DNA of 64,000 nt from Annona cherimola (lineage: Eukaryota; Streptophyta; Magnoliopsida; Magnoliales; Annonaceae), in contig CM059972.1 in the NCBI GenBank assembly GCA_030490835.1, positions 18,825,764 to 18,889,763 of the forward strand, given 5' to 3'. The notes under the pieces are model-generated. The model saw only the letters and a program-made list of their open reading frames with translations, had not been told where the DNA came from and ran no database searches. This document shows positions 53,993-64,000 of the stretch, in pieces; the first letter of the stretch is position 1, and each line of letters starts with the position of its first letter. The position numbers and the translations under genes were made by a program.

Positions 53993-56900
53993 ATGGCAGC
54001 GGCCACCGGGCCCGGGCCAGGAGCAGGGGTGAGCCCTCCTGTTGAAGAGCCACCTTCGCTCTTCGACCTCTACAACGTCAACATCGTCCCTTCCGAGCTC
54101 TTCGTGAAGTTCCGCAAAGAGTTGGAGGGATTTCGAGTCGGAATCAATTTGGAGGTATCCACTCCTACAGACAACTACTCAAACGCCTTTGAATTTTACT
54201 CTTTTTCCTGCTTCAATTGATTATTTCTTCGGCTAATTATTCTTGTCAATTATTTATTTTTCAGTTCTACAATTTGGAGTCGAATGATTACCAGGCAAAG
54301 TTGGTTTTGAAGCCCCGAAATTCAGATCCCAGATGGAAGTTTGTGTACGAGCCTTTACATGGGGATGTCCGCCTTTTCTCTAAAAAATTCTCGCTAACCA
54401 AATATCTCAATCTTCAGGTTTTCGTTTTTTCTTCCTGCTGCACCCTTTTTTATTCGCCTGCCGTCAGCCTCAAATTGCACTTGTACAGGGATTTTACCTT
54501 GTGGGCTTGTTCGTGGCAGAACGGTAACAGTCAACCTAATTTCTCAAAATGTCAGTGGAAAAAAAAAAAATCAAGAAAACACCCTCTTTTCTAACCATTG
54601 TTCCTCGTACTCCTTTATGTTGATCATGATCACTTTCTCAGGCTTGAACTCCTCCCATTTCTCCAATTTTCTATCTTGAAAAAGCCTCTAGTTTCTACAA
54701 TACTTGCAGGTATTCGGAAAGACTTTTTTTTTTTTTTAAATGAGGGAATCGGTTCTCTGCAGGGCTGCTTGGCTGTTTACTTTATATCATCATTTTTAAT
54801 TATCAGATATCATCATTCCTTTTTGTTGGACATCATTTGCCCGATCTACCACGCCGTCTTACAAGAAAGTCAACCCTGCTGTGCCGATTCAAACATAGCA
54901 GTGCTTTTATGTTCTATAAATCCAATAGGAATCCTTCGTTTATCAGTATTAGCGACTTGAGTTAGGTCTGCCTCTTCACTAAAATCCATGACTATTAGCA
55001 GTCACAAAGATCTCATTCTTGGATGGATTTGAATCATTTTTACCAGTGCAGTCGTCAAATTGTAGTACGGTTATGAGCATGCTATGATGGGCCGACTGGC
55101 CGATAACTATTCCTAAAATATTAAACGTGTATTAGTATAGTAGATGATAGGAAGTATTTTGATGGATGAACATGGGATTTTTATATATTTTTTATAATGC
55201 TAATTTTCATGCAAGCATAATGATAAGAATGACAACAACATAAAAATAAAGCTGAAGCTTGTACTTTGCCAATGATGTAGCTCAATACATCATCATCGTC
55301 ATCATCATAAGTCATTTCCTACCTAGGTGGGGTCGGCTGATGTAGCTCAATACATGATGGTGGAAAATAAATCAGTACTATTGAAAGGCACTATCTGTTT
55401 CCCAACGTCAACATGCAAAATGTAGCTCGTGAATGGACGACATTGTGTAAAACTAATGCTGAAATAAAATGCTGACAGTTGATAGGGCCAGTATACTTTG
55501 TTAGCAGGTCAGCAATGTGTGTGCTTGATGTAATATTGTTAATACTTTTAGTTCACGCTTATAAATGAAAATATTTTGAAGTGTTGCTGTATGATCCTAA
55601 TCGCATGAAATGTGAATTGTAAAATCATAATGGAGTTGTCACTAGCCAAAGTTTGTTGGTCATAAGGCACTGATAATAAAGATTCTGGGTAGGTGTAATC
55701 AAAAGACAGTAAAATATGAATGATTCTTCATCTTTGGATTAGTGGGCTCTAAAAGTAACTATAGGAATTTTTATAAGGGCTCCGCTTCTATGTAACCAGG
55801 TTACATAAAAGCAGTCCCATGTAATCCCTTCAATTTTTGAGATTTTGATGTTTGATGAAAAATCTAATTCATTCATTGTATTTAACATGATTTGTGTAAT
55901 TAAAAGATCAAGTTTCATCCAAATCCAAGTTTCATCTAAATCCAATATATGCATAGGCTACATTTGCTCAAAAATTTGTACATTCATGTGTAAATTAGGC
56001 AAAATGTTTAGATCCATTCACATATGTATTAGAATATAACAATACTTTATAAAATCATTTATCCATATATTTATGATATTTTAGATGGTTTAGATGTTTA
56101 AAAAACTACTTTAAAGTTGATATTTTAGCATTGAACCATTTTATTATGTTGATTTTACATATTTATAGATGAGACACATATACAATGAAATTAAAAAAAT
56201 AAAAGAATTTCCAAGATACTATAAATGATACTAAATACAATTGATGGAGTGGATTTTCCATCAACCGTCAAAATTTTAAAAATGGAGGGGGTTACATAGA
56301 AAAGAAGTTTCATAGAAGTGGGACCGTTTTTATAAAAAGCTTAGGAGGATTTGAGAGTTGTACCATTTCATGGCATTAATGTGTGTGAGAAATCAGTTGT
56401 GATATTTGCACCCTCGATTAATGATCATTTCATGATGAACCAATATTTTTCCTTGGGTATATCACAAATTGATCTTGATAGGAGCTGTAGTTTAGCTAGA
56501 GACATTATCTGTGAAAAGAATAGATTATATGGTTAGAGAATTCTTGAATTCTTCTCTAGGAGACTATCTCTTATAATTAAGGTGCTGCAGAAATGAGAGT
56601 TGTTACTTTGTCAAGACAGATCCACTTCCATGTTATCTCCTCTTCTTAGTCGTTATCCTCTTCTCACGAGGGGTGTGTATCCATTTATAGGCATGCAAGT
56701 AGGACTTTTTACATTGTGTTCTATCTAATTTTCCAAGCTTGAAGGGATTTTCGTGCTATTATTGAAATTAAATTGTAATCCATTAGTATTTTCTTCAAGT
56801 GGCATTGGAAAACTAACAGTTTAGCACAATGTTTTGAGATGTAGAGGAAGTCAACTCTTAGATGTATCTTAGCCTTCAATCACATGGGTTGTCATTAGTG

Positions 56901-58852
56901 CTTTCTATGGAGTCATCTATGCCATCCGTTAAGCTGGTGACATGCTCAATATGATACATGTTTCTTATTTTTTATTTTATTGAACCCTTATTTGAATCTG
57001 ACTAAGATTTTTGAATATTAACAACAATTTATTGAAAGACATATACTGTATTCTGGATTTATAAGTCTGCATCATTTATTGAGTGAAATGCGCACTCTTT
57101 ACTCAAACAACTGCCTTGGATTCTTTTATTTGGATATCACTTGTATGTCAATAGGGCGTTGACTCTTAACCTTTTTGCAAAGAAGGGCCTCCTATTTGGT
57201 TCAGTTCTAACTCGTTGCATGAAATGCCCATTTGTTTAGGTCAATTCTTGCCTGTCTGTCTGGTATGCCCTCTTGATTATGTTTCTTCAATATGGGTTGT
57301 TTGTCGAACTAACTTCATGGCTAGCCTTCAATTTTCCCTTTTAGGATAATCTTGGCTGCTCAAAATGCTGATATTACGCATGTCATTCTGGATTTTTTGA
57401 ATTTTTCCAAAGAAACTGCTGCATTTGATAATCTCGATCCCTTGCTAGATCAAATTTAATTCACTTGGGCTTGGCCTGCTTAGGCTTCTACACTAGGCAT
57501 AATCACACTTTATATAAATCATGTTCACTTGCACCAGCATTAGCACCTGTGGTTCTTGACACATTGGTCAGTTTTGTTGCAGTCATCACATCTTTGAAGC
57601 TATGGTTTAATTAGTGCAGGCAGCTAGAATTTTCAGCAAATTTAGATAACGAAGTTTTCTTTTCTTTAACAATAATGAGGAGGAATAAGTAAATAGTCAA
57701 GTTGATTGAAGAATTCTTGCGTGAACCTTTGAGACTTTTTTGGGTGGGTTTTAGTCTACGTTTCACCATGCTAATATTTTTGGCCAAAATTTCACTAGGA
57801 AAAACTGAAACAAAATGTGATGGCAGAACTCTATGTAGATATGGAAAATAGAGTAATTTGTTTTACCCATCTTTGAGGAAGTTAAGTAAATGAATTATGC
57901 TCAGAATTTGTCCAAACTGTTATCGATGAAAGAAAAAAACTATTAATATGCTTGTTTTATATATAGTAGCTGAGAAGTATATGAAATGGTGTTTATCCGG
58001 CCATACACCATGCAATTGCGGGAAGCTTCCATGGATGGCTTTCCTCTATCATGCTTTTAGGGCTTATATTGACAGTAAACTGAGTAAAGGCTGGATGTTT
58101 TATCCGGCCAATGCAATGCATTGGGAGATGTGCACATTGACGAGTCCAAAAGTCTATCAAGGAGTTCAAATGCACTGGTAGACAGGCTTAGTGTACTATT
58201 TGCCAAAGTCAATGCCTTTTGGGTCACCATGCTATGGCAAGTTGTCCTTATCTTGTCCCTAAGATGCTTTTTTACTTCATAATGTGTTTCGCAAGCCTGA
58301 GTTGATTTTGTAATGGAAATTTACTACATATGTTCTGCAATATTGAAACAATAATTTCATAGATGTGATTTTTTAACTTTGTTAATGTGATCGGAAACTA
58401 TCGCTCTAGCTAGACTTGAAACTGGGGCCTATGCAACATGTGGAAATATCCCAAGTTGCTATAAATTACCCTGGATCATATTTTTGAGAATTTTTCTAAG
58501 ATGCTTACATGATGATTACTTAATAAATCGATTACCCGTGAAGAATTTTTTCTTATTCAGTTTCTATTCTTTCAAATGAGCCCCACATGTACTTAAATAT
58601 ATTAATATTTTATATAAATTATTTATCCATGTATAAACTGTCTTAGATAGTCTATATGTTGAAAAATGACAACTTTAAAATTGTTATTTAAATCAAACTA
58701 TTTTATTACGTTGGATGAAAATTAGTCTGCTAATAAAGTAAATAATTTTAAATACAATGGGTGGAATAGATTATCATTTTATGATTATGTGGGACCCGTT
58801 TTGAACCAACTATACCTTATCTTGTAATATAGGTAATTGCGCTTGAATATTT

Positions 58853-58900
<48 letters not shown>

Positions 58901-59822
58901 CAATTTCTATGAAAGGAACTGTAATTGATCACAGGACCTGATGATATAGGTTGCAAATGTTTAGGCAGAATCTGAACTGGCTTTGTGAAGGATGGGTTTT
59001 CAAGATTCCCCTTTCAAATTTGATATGATTATGAATATATTGTGACAATGCAGGTAGGCATAGGTCACAATTTTCAGTGCAATGCAACTGGATGGAATTG
59101 GAAGCTTTCGACGTGTCTTGGTGGGGATGGAGTTTCGCATTTCCGAAACAAAACAGCTATCAAATTCTTTCCAGGATTTGATTTGCGAATTGGTTGGAAG
59201 GCTGAGTATATCTTGCCTTCAGTTCAGGGGTGAGTGTTACTCTTCCACTTCCAGTTTTGTTTATGAGTTATTTTGATAATCGTTCTGCTAATGGTTTTTA
59301 TTTGAATGTAATTGACGCCCCTTCGCCATCAGCTCCTCAACTTGTCTATTTGGATTCATCGAATGACCCTTCTATGATTGCCCTTCTTCAAGTATATGAA
59401 TTGAACCCTTCAAGTTTCACACACAATTTGAAATAACCTTTTTAACTGACTCTCTCTAATATCCACGTTGCGAGACCTTTATAAAGAATGTGACCTTACC
59501 AAGTAATAAGACCGTTTATCCCTTAAATTTCTATTTGCGCATGTTTGCTTACTAACAAGATTGCTACTTGAACTGCCAAACTCCCTATAAAATTTCCATC
59601 CTGTGGCTTCACATTTGACATGCATCTATGAGCATGTCTATTATTGTCTGAACATAGCAATAAGACCAGTAAAATCTAACACAATTTTTGTCCCTATGAT
59701 TACTGATGGTCGTTGATTCTGTTTCCCACAGGGCCATCGGCACTGAAGAACCAATTGTAAGCTTGAATTATGGTCGATTACAGGCATCCTTAGACCGAGT
59801 GGAGGCGATCATTACAACATAG
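53993..59822 (+). CDS. Conserved plant protein of unknown function, four exons
   Basis: Exons 53993-54154, 54265-54417, 59054-59229 and 59732-59822 join in phase through GT-AG introns into 193 residues ending in LQASLDRVEAIITT. The first 20 residues are Gly/Pro/Ala-rich. The rest is well ordered, with FDLYNVNIVPSELFVKFRKE (25-44), YEPLHGDVRLFSKKFSLTKY (about 81-100), GIGHNFQ and a Trp-rich TGWNWKLSTCLGGDG. Many alternating hydrophobic/charged stretches suggest beta-structure, and there is no membrane helix or clear signal peptide. I believe similar single-copy proteins occur across flowering plants, but I know no function and give none. A beta-barrel of an organelle outer membrane is one untested idea. 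Splicing is supported by phase and composition. The third intron is unusually long (4,636 bases) and full of repeats. Confidence 0.8.
55321..55338 (-). repeat. Conserved motif ACCTAGGTGGGGTCGGCT
   Basis: Exact complement of the 18 bases at 14026-14043. Both copies are flanked by CTTATGATGAT/CATCATCATAAG-like sequence, so a longer shared repeat is present. It lies in intron 3 of the unknown gene. Confidence 0.75.
55855..56310 (+). repeat. Dispersed AT-rich family copy in a long intron
   Basis: One of the fullest forward copies of the family at 12190. It has the ATTTATCCATATA, GATGGTTTAGATG, TTTTATTATGTTGATTTTAC and TTTTCCATCAACCG blocks in order. Confidence 0.6.
58570..58815 (+). repeat. Dispersed AT-rich family copy
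   Basis: Forward copy, with ATTTATCCATGTATAAA, TTTTATTACGTTGGAT and ATGTGGGACCC. Inside intron 3 of the unknown gene. Confidence 0.55.
58858..58894. repeat. AT microsatellite
   Basis: Alternating AT over about 36 bases in intron 3 of the unknown gene, about 160 bases upstream of exon 3. Confidence 0.95.
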
Positions 59823-60186
59823 CAGTGACATCTTACAGGCAGAAAGACGTAATCCTACAGGCTCTAGCCCTTGGCAGGATATTTCTCTAGTGAAGGATTA
59901 TAAGTTTTGGGTTTCCTTTTTGCTACACAGCTCAAAAGTTCCAAGGAAAAATGGGAATTGCAGATACATTTGTGGAGAGGGCAGGTTTCTTCTGTCACAT
60001 TTCAGTTGGGTCATATGTAGAAAAGAAATGGATGGTCATCCAGCCTGCTTCTGCTGATAGACCATGTGCATCACTACTCTGTAGGGGTGTAAATCGGGGT
60101 TTGAGTTGACTTGGGGTTGGATCTTCTCAGGCTAACCTTATTTGTAAAATCTTACCTCGATCGTACATTTAATTATATTTTTTAAG

Positions 60187-60465
60187 AGAGAAATGATCTT
60201 ATTAGCTCGGGCTAAGTAATGACTGACCTAGTCACTTGAAAAAATCTGATTAAAAATATATTTTTTACTTTAAATGGATAAAATGCCCCTGTTTAAATTT
60301 TTTTATGAAATATATATACATATCCAAAAATGATAAAACCTTGTTTATATATTAAATATATTTAGATAAATAAGTGTAAGAAGAAAAAAAATATTTTTTA
60401 AAATGAATTTTTTGAGGTGGGCTAAGCAAGTTATTATTTAGTCCGAGCTAATAGAATCATTTCCC
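60187..60465. mobile_element. MULE-type MITE, 279 bp
   Basis: Inverted ends AGAGAAATGATCTTATTAGC and, as complement, GGGAAATGATTCTATTAGC. A perfect 9-bp target duplication TTTTTTAAG flanks it (60178-60186, 60466-60474). Nine-base duplications point to Mutator-like transposition. A relative, cut by the window end, starts near 63690. Confidence 0.85.
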
Positions 60466-60474
60466 TTTTTTAAG

Positions 60475-61122
60475 CCTTAGCTAAACTCGCTATAGAAATT
60501 AGTTTAGTTCAGTTACAAATCAAGTTAACCGGCTGTCAGAAGAAGAGGAAATGGAAATAGGAAAAAAGAGAAAAAGGAACAGCTAAAGGGAAAATAAAAA
60601 ACTTTAATTTTTTATATTTTCATGATTAAAATTTATATTATTTTATTCTTGTCAAAATTTTATATTATTTCATTAACACTGCTAAAGGGTTAGAAACTTC
60701 TATTTATGTCATATCAATAGATTCAAAATATTTTCACAATATATATTAAAATTTAAGAATATTTCATGGAGCTTGATTTCTTGTATATTTTTATTATAAA
60801 TTTTTTATCAGAATTTATTTCATAGATGTGTGCAAAATTACTTTAAAATGGTACTAGTGACATGATTATTTACATTTATTATTTCTTTTTTACTTGTCGA
60901 GCTTAATTTAAGGCAAAGAGCTTTATATATAAAGACGAATTGAATTCCACGGTAGAGGGGAGAGTTTTGATGGCTCAAATGTAAGTACAGAGATAAACTT
61001 GGTGTGACATGTTCTAAAATTGTGCAACTGAGCTATTGGGTGAGAGCAAACAGTGTCAAGCTATGAGACCTAAGGTATCGGACTAATATTCGACCTTGAC
61101 CAGAGTTAAATAGGCTTGAGTT
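60475..61122. other. Intergenic DNA, nothing recognised
   Basis: A purine-rich stretch (60535-60600), then AT-rich sequence. No gene seen. Confidence 0.4.
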
Positions 61123-61131
61123 GTTATAAAT

Positions 61132-61517
61132 GGACTTCAGTCCTATGCTCCCGGGTGCATGCACTTATTTTTTTTATTGTATTTTAAAATTTTTTTTATA
61201 AACTTATTAGCCCAAGTATATTTAATCTGTGTGTAAATTTTTACTATTTTTGGAGTATTTTAGATATTTATTTTTGATTTTTGAAAATCAGTGGTATTTT
61301 AGGTAATTTTATATTATTAAAAAATTACTTAAAATACCACTGATTTTCAAAAATGAAAAATAAATATCTAAAATACTCTAAAAATGGTAAAAATTGATAT
61401 ATACGTTAAATATACTTGGGCTAACAAGTTTATAAAAAAAATTTAAAAAAAAAAAAAAGTATATGCACCCGAGAGCATGCAACACTGCATGCTCCGGGGA
61501 GCATAGAATTGAAGTCC
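61132..61517. mobile_element. Foldback MULE-type MITE, 386 bp
   Basis: Arms of about 170 bases: GGACTTCA..ATGCTCCCGGG at the left is mirrored by CATGCTCCGGGGAGCAT..TGAAGTCC at the right. The inner arms share AGTATTTTAGATATTTATTT. A 9-bp target duplication with one mismatch (GTTATAAAT 61123-61131, GTTACAAAT 61518-61526) supports a Mutator-like origin. Confidence 0.85.
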
Positions 61518-61526
61518 GTTACAAAT

Positions 61527-62558
61527 GGTACCACAAAAAGATCCTATCTACTTGATGTGGTTCAGTAGTCAATCAGTTCAAAGAGATGAACCGGGTAGAA
61601 GCTAAGTAGACGTATATTAGGAACGAGTCAGGTAGAAGCTAGTAGCCTATGACACTTTAAAAGCTATAAAAGAGACGAAATAAATCTCACATTGAGAAGG
61701 GAGAACTCAATGTGAAAAAAGTTTTTGCCACTTTAAGTGTGAGTCTCAGGATAAAGATAATGTAATGTGTTTTTAAAACCATGCAATTAAACTACGAGGA
61801 AAAAGTAGACTTAGGGCCCAGGTTCAGGCTTACAGGATGACTGCTCATATGCAATATTGTGAAGTAATTAAATAAAGTTAATAAGAGTTTTGGCAAGCAA
61901 ATAATTAATTTTTAAAACAGACTTTTTATTAGACTAGCACATTATTTTTTGCATAAAAATATAATGAAAAATAACTTTTCTTTTGCTAAACGCTAGCTAT
62001 TTTTTCAATAATGACTAATTTAATTTATTATTTAAAATTATTTCTTTATGAAAGCATTTATTTTATTATGTACTAAAGGCTATTATTTCTTATGAATACG
62101 ACTTTTTTCTTATAAGAATTAATTATTTACTAGAAATAATATTTCATAAATAAAGTAAAAGACAAAAGTGTCACGGGCATAAAAGGTGTTGTTGGGAATT
62201 TTCAACAATAAAAAATTAGTTAATTGATTAAACATCACTTATATAAATATAATAAAGTTCCTTCTCTTTCCAAGTACTGCCGCAACAGGTGCCACAAGTA
62301 GGACGGCTCATGCCCATCCCTACTTTGCATTTTATATAAGGGAAAGATGGTCATTTGCATCCACAATTTTCAGTAAAGCAAGCAGCAAGGTGTGAACGCA
62401 AAAAAGTAAACCGTTTGAAAAGCTTAAGACATCTGCCTCAAATATAAAATTATGGCTTAAAAAGTGCAATTTTGAAGACTTAAGGTAGCAATATGCAAAT
62501 GCCCTCTTGCTTAGCCTTGCTTCCTATGAAAAACAAAAAAAACTAATGTTTGGCCTTA
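61527..62558. other. Intergenic DNA, nothing recognised
   Basis: AT-rich, with no gene or complete repeat boundary that I can support. Confidence 0.4.
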
Positions 62559-62818
62559 GGATATGTTTGTTTCATCTTAAAACTTTTCACTTTTCACTAC
62601 TACTCTATTTTCACCCAGCCTGATTTATGTTGAGATTGTTGATCATATGCTTGCTTTAAGAATGATTAATTTAATTTTGATGATATCCTGTTTTATTTTA
62701 ACTTTATTCTTTTTCTTTTCATTATTACTCATATTATATTACATCATTTTCTCTTATTTCAAAACTTTTACTTTAAAATCTTTTTATTCGAAAGCTTTAT
62801 TACTTTCCAAACACATAT
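62559..62818 (-). mobile_element. Tourist-like MITE, decayed
   Basis: GGATATGTTTG after TTA at the left; CCAAACACATATT before TAA at the right. The interior matches the family. Confidence 0.6.
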
Positions 62819-62894
62819 TTAAAGAAAAACTAAAAATTTTAGCTTCCCGCAAAAGCTGATATTTTGTTTTATATTATATAGAGTAATATTTAGG

Positions 62895-63600
62895 TGCAGG
62901 TGCCTCAAAATGGGTCTCACATGATCATAAATTTATAATTTACTTCGCCTATTGTATTTAGAATTATGCGTTTTATTCCAAAACTAATTTTTATCCCAAT
63001 TGGATGTGTATAGACCCTGTCTGAAAATAGTACAAATTTAACGAAATAACAACTTTAAAGTAGTCTTTTCAACATGTAAACCATTTATTATAAAATGTAT
63101 ATATGGATAAATGATTATATAAAGTACTAATACATTTAAGTACATGTTGGAGCCATTTTTGGCCAAATGTACCGTTAATACGGTGTAGGTGCGTTGCACC
63201 AGATAATTTTTCATATATATCGGAAAATAATCAAGTGCATTCATACTGCATTATAATTATGGTGTAATCCATGCACTGTGGGGTCTACTTGATCATAAAT
63301 AAGAAGTCTATTCTACCTATTATATTTAGAATTATCCACTTTATTAGCATACCAATATTCATCCAAATCCAACATGTGTATGTGCTCCATCTTTAAATGG
63401 TAAAAAATCAATATAATAAAATAATTTAATATAAATATCAAATTTAAAGTAATATTTTCAACATCTCAACCGTCTAAAGTATGATTTTTATACAAATAAA
63501 TGATTGTATAAAAGTATTATTACATTTTAATATTTGTGAGACCTATTTTGCAGCGGACTGTACTGTAATTATGATGCAATCCATCTGCACATGGTGATTC
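62895..63600 (-). repeat. Two head-to-tail copies of the dispersed AT-rich family
   Basis: Reverse copies at about 62895-63190 and 63230-63600. The second is bounded by the direct motif TAATTATGRTGYAATCCAT at both ends (about 63253 and 63566). Confidence 0.55.
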
Positions 63601-63655
63601 TCATATATATATATATTTATATTTATATAGTTAGTTAGTTAGTTAGTTAGTTTTA
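63600..63655. repeat. TA and AGTT microsatellites
   Basis: TATATA run followed by about six AGTT units. Confidence 0.9.
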
Positions 63656-63689
63656 ATAGGCTACCCATAACATGGTATCAAATATGTAG

Positions 63690-64000
63690 AATGATCCTAT
63701 TAGCTCGGGCTACATAAATGTCCAGCTTAACCCACATAAAAAAACTCATTACAATAATTTTTTTTTACTTTTGTCTTCATACAATTGTTTACCTAAGTGT
63801 ATTTAATATATAGACTAAGTTTTACTATTTTTAGATATGTGTATATATTTTTTTAGATTTTTAAAAATGAAAGTATTTTAAATGCATATATACACAGATG
63901 TTTAAAAATTTTTAAAAAATATATAAACATATCCAAAAATGGTAAAACTTAAATTATATGTTAAATACACTTAGAAAACACAAGTGTACGAAGAAACAAG
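63690..64000. mobile_element. MULE-type MITE, cut by the window end
   Basis: Starts AGAATGATCCTATTAGCTCGG, matching the 60187 element. It has inner arms related to the foldbacks at 29131 and 61132 (CTAAGTGTATTTAATATATA and its mirror near 63955). The right end is beyond the window. Confidence 0.65.

Noticed and set aside
57948..58181. Open frame of 77 codons in intron 3 of the unknown gene
   Set aside because: No splice sites bounding it in phase with the gene and no recognised motif.

Overview
This window is nuclear DNA of a flowering plant. It is AT-rich, its genes have many GT-AG introns, and it carries plant-specific gene families (SPL2-type RING ligase, GRAS/NSP1) together with dense plant transposable elements. 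I cannot name the species from the sequence. Nothing bacterial, plasmid-borne or viral in the strict sense was seen.

Layout: (1) 967-6560, plus strand: a six-exon gene for an organelle-membrane RING E3 ligase of the MULAN/SP1 family, closest to the SPL2 subgroup. (2) 7343-8944, minus strand: an intronless GRAS transcription factor that reads as NSP1, tail-to-tail with gene 1. (3) 9.1-19.6 kb: a repeat-filled interval with hAT-type elements, a SINE-like unit split by one of them, a LINE fragment, an AT-rich dispersed family and a 29-base G run. (4) 20008-27888, plus strand: an 18-exon MCM4 replicative helicase gene with E2F-like promoter sites and a CT/CA microsatellite against its start codon. 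(5) 29.1-30.6 kb: a tandemly duplicated foldback unit, the second copy carrying a nested MITE. (6) 32.2-33.6 kb: an F-box pseudogene beside another foldback. (7) 34751-46092: a complete 11.3-kb Ty3/gypsy LTR retrotransposon on the minus strand. It is Tat/Ogre-like, with a second archaeal-type RNase H, a perfect 5-bp target duplication and LTRs about 99% identical. Between integrase and the 3' LTR it carries a candidate spliced antisense gene. (8) 46.9-53.5 kb: more hAT elements, MITEs and an LTR-like remnant with a palindromic repeat array. (9) 53993-59822, plus strand: a four-exon gene for a conserved plant protein of about 193 residues that I cannot assign, with a 4.6-kb third intron. (10) 60-64 kb: foldback MITEs with 9-bp target duplications and further AT-rich repeats.

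The four cellular genes do not form a pathway: protein turnover at organelles, symbiosis/strigolactone transcription, DNA replication and an unknown. They are ordinary neighbours separated by transposon-derived DNA. The most interesting material is inside the mobile elements: the antisense candidate of the Tat-like element, its paired palindromes, the split SINE and the duplicated foldback.
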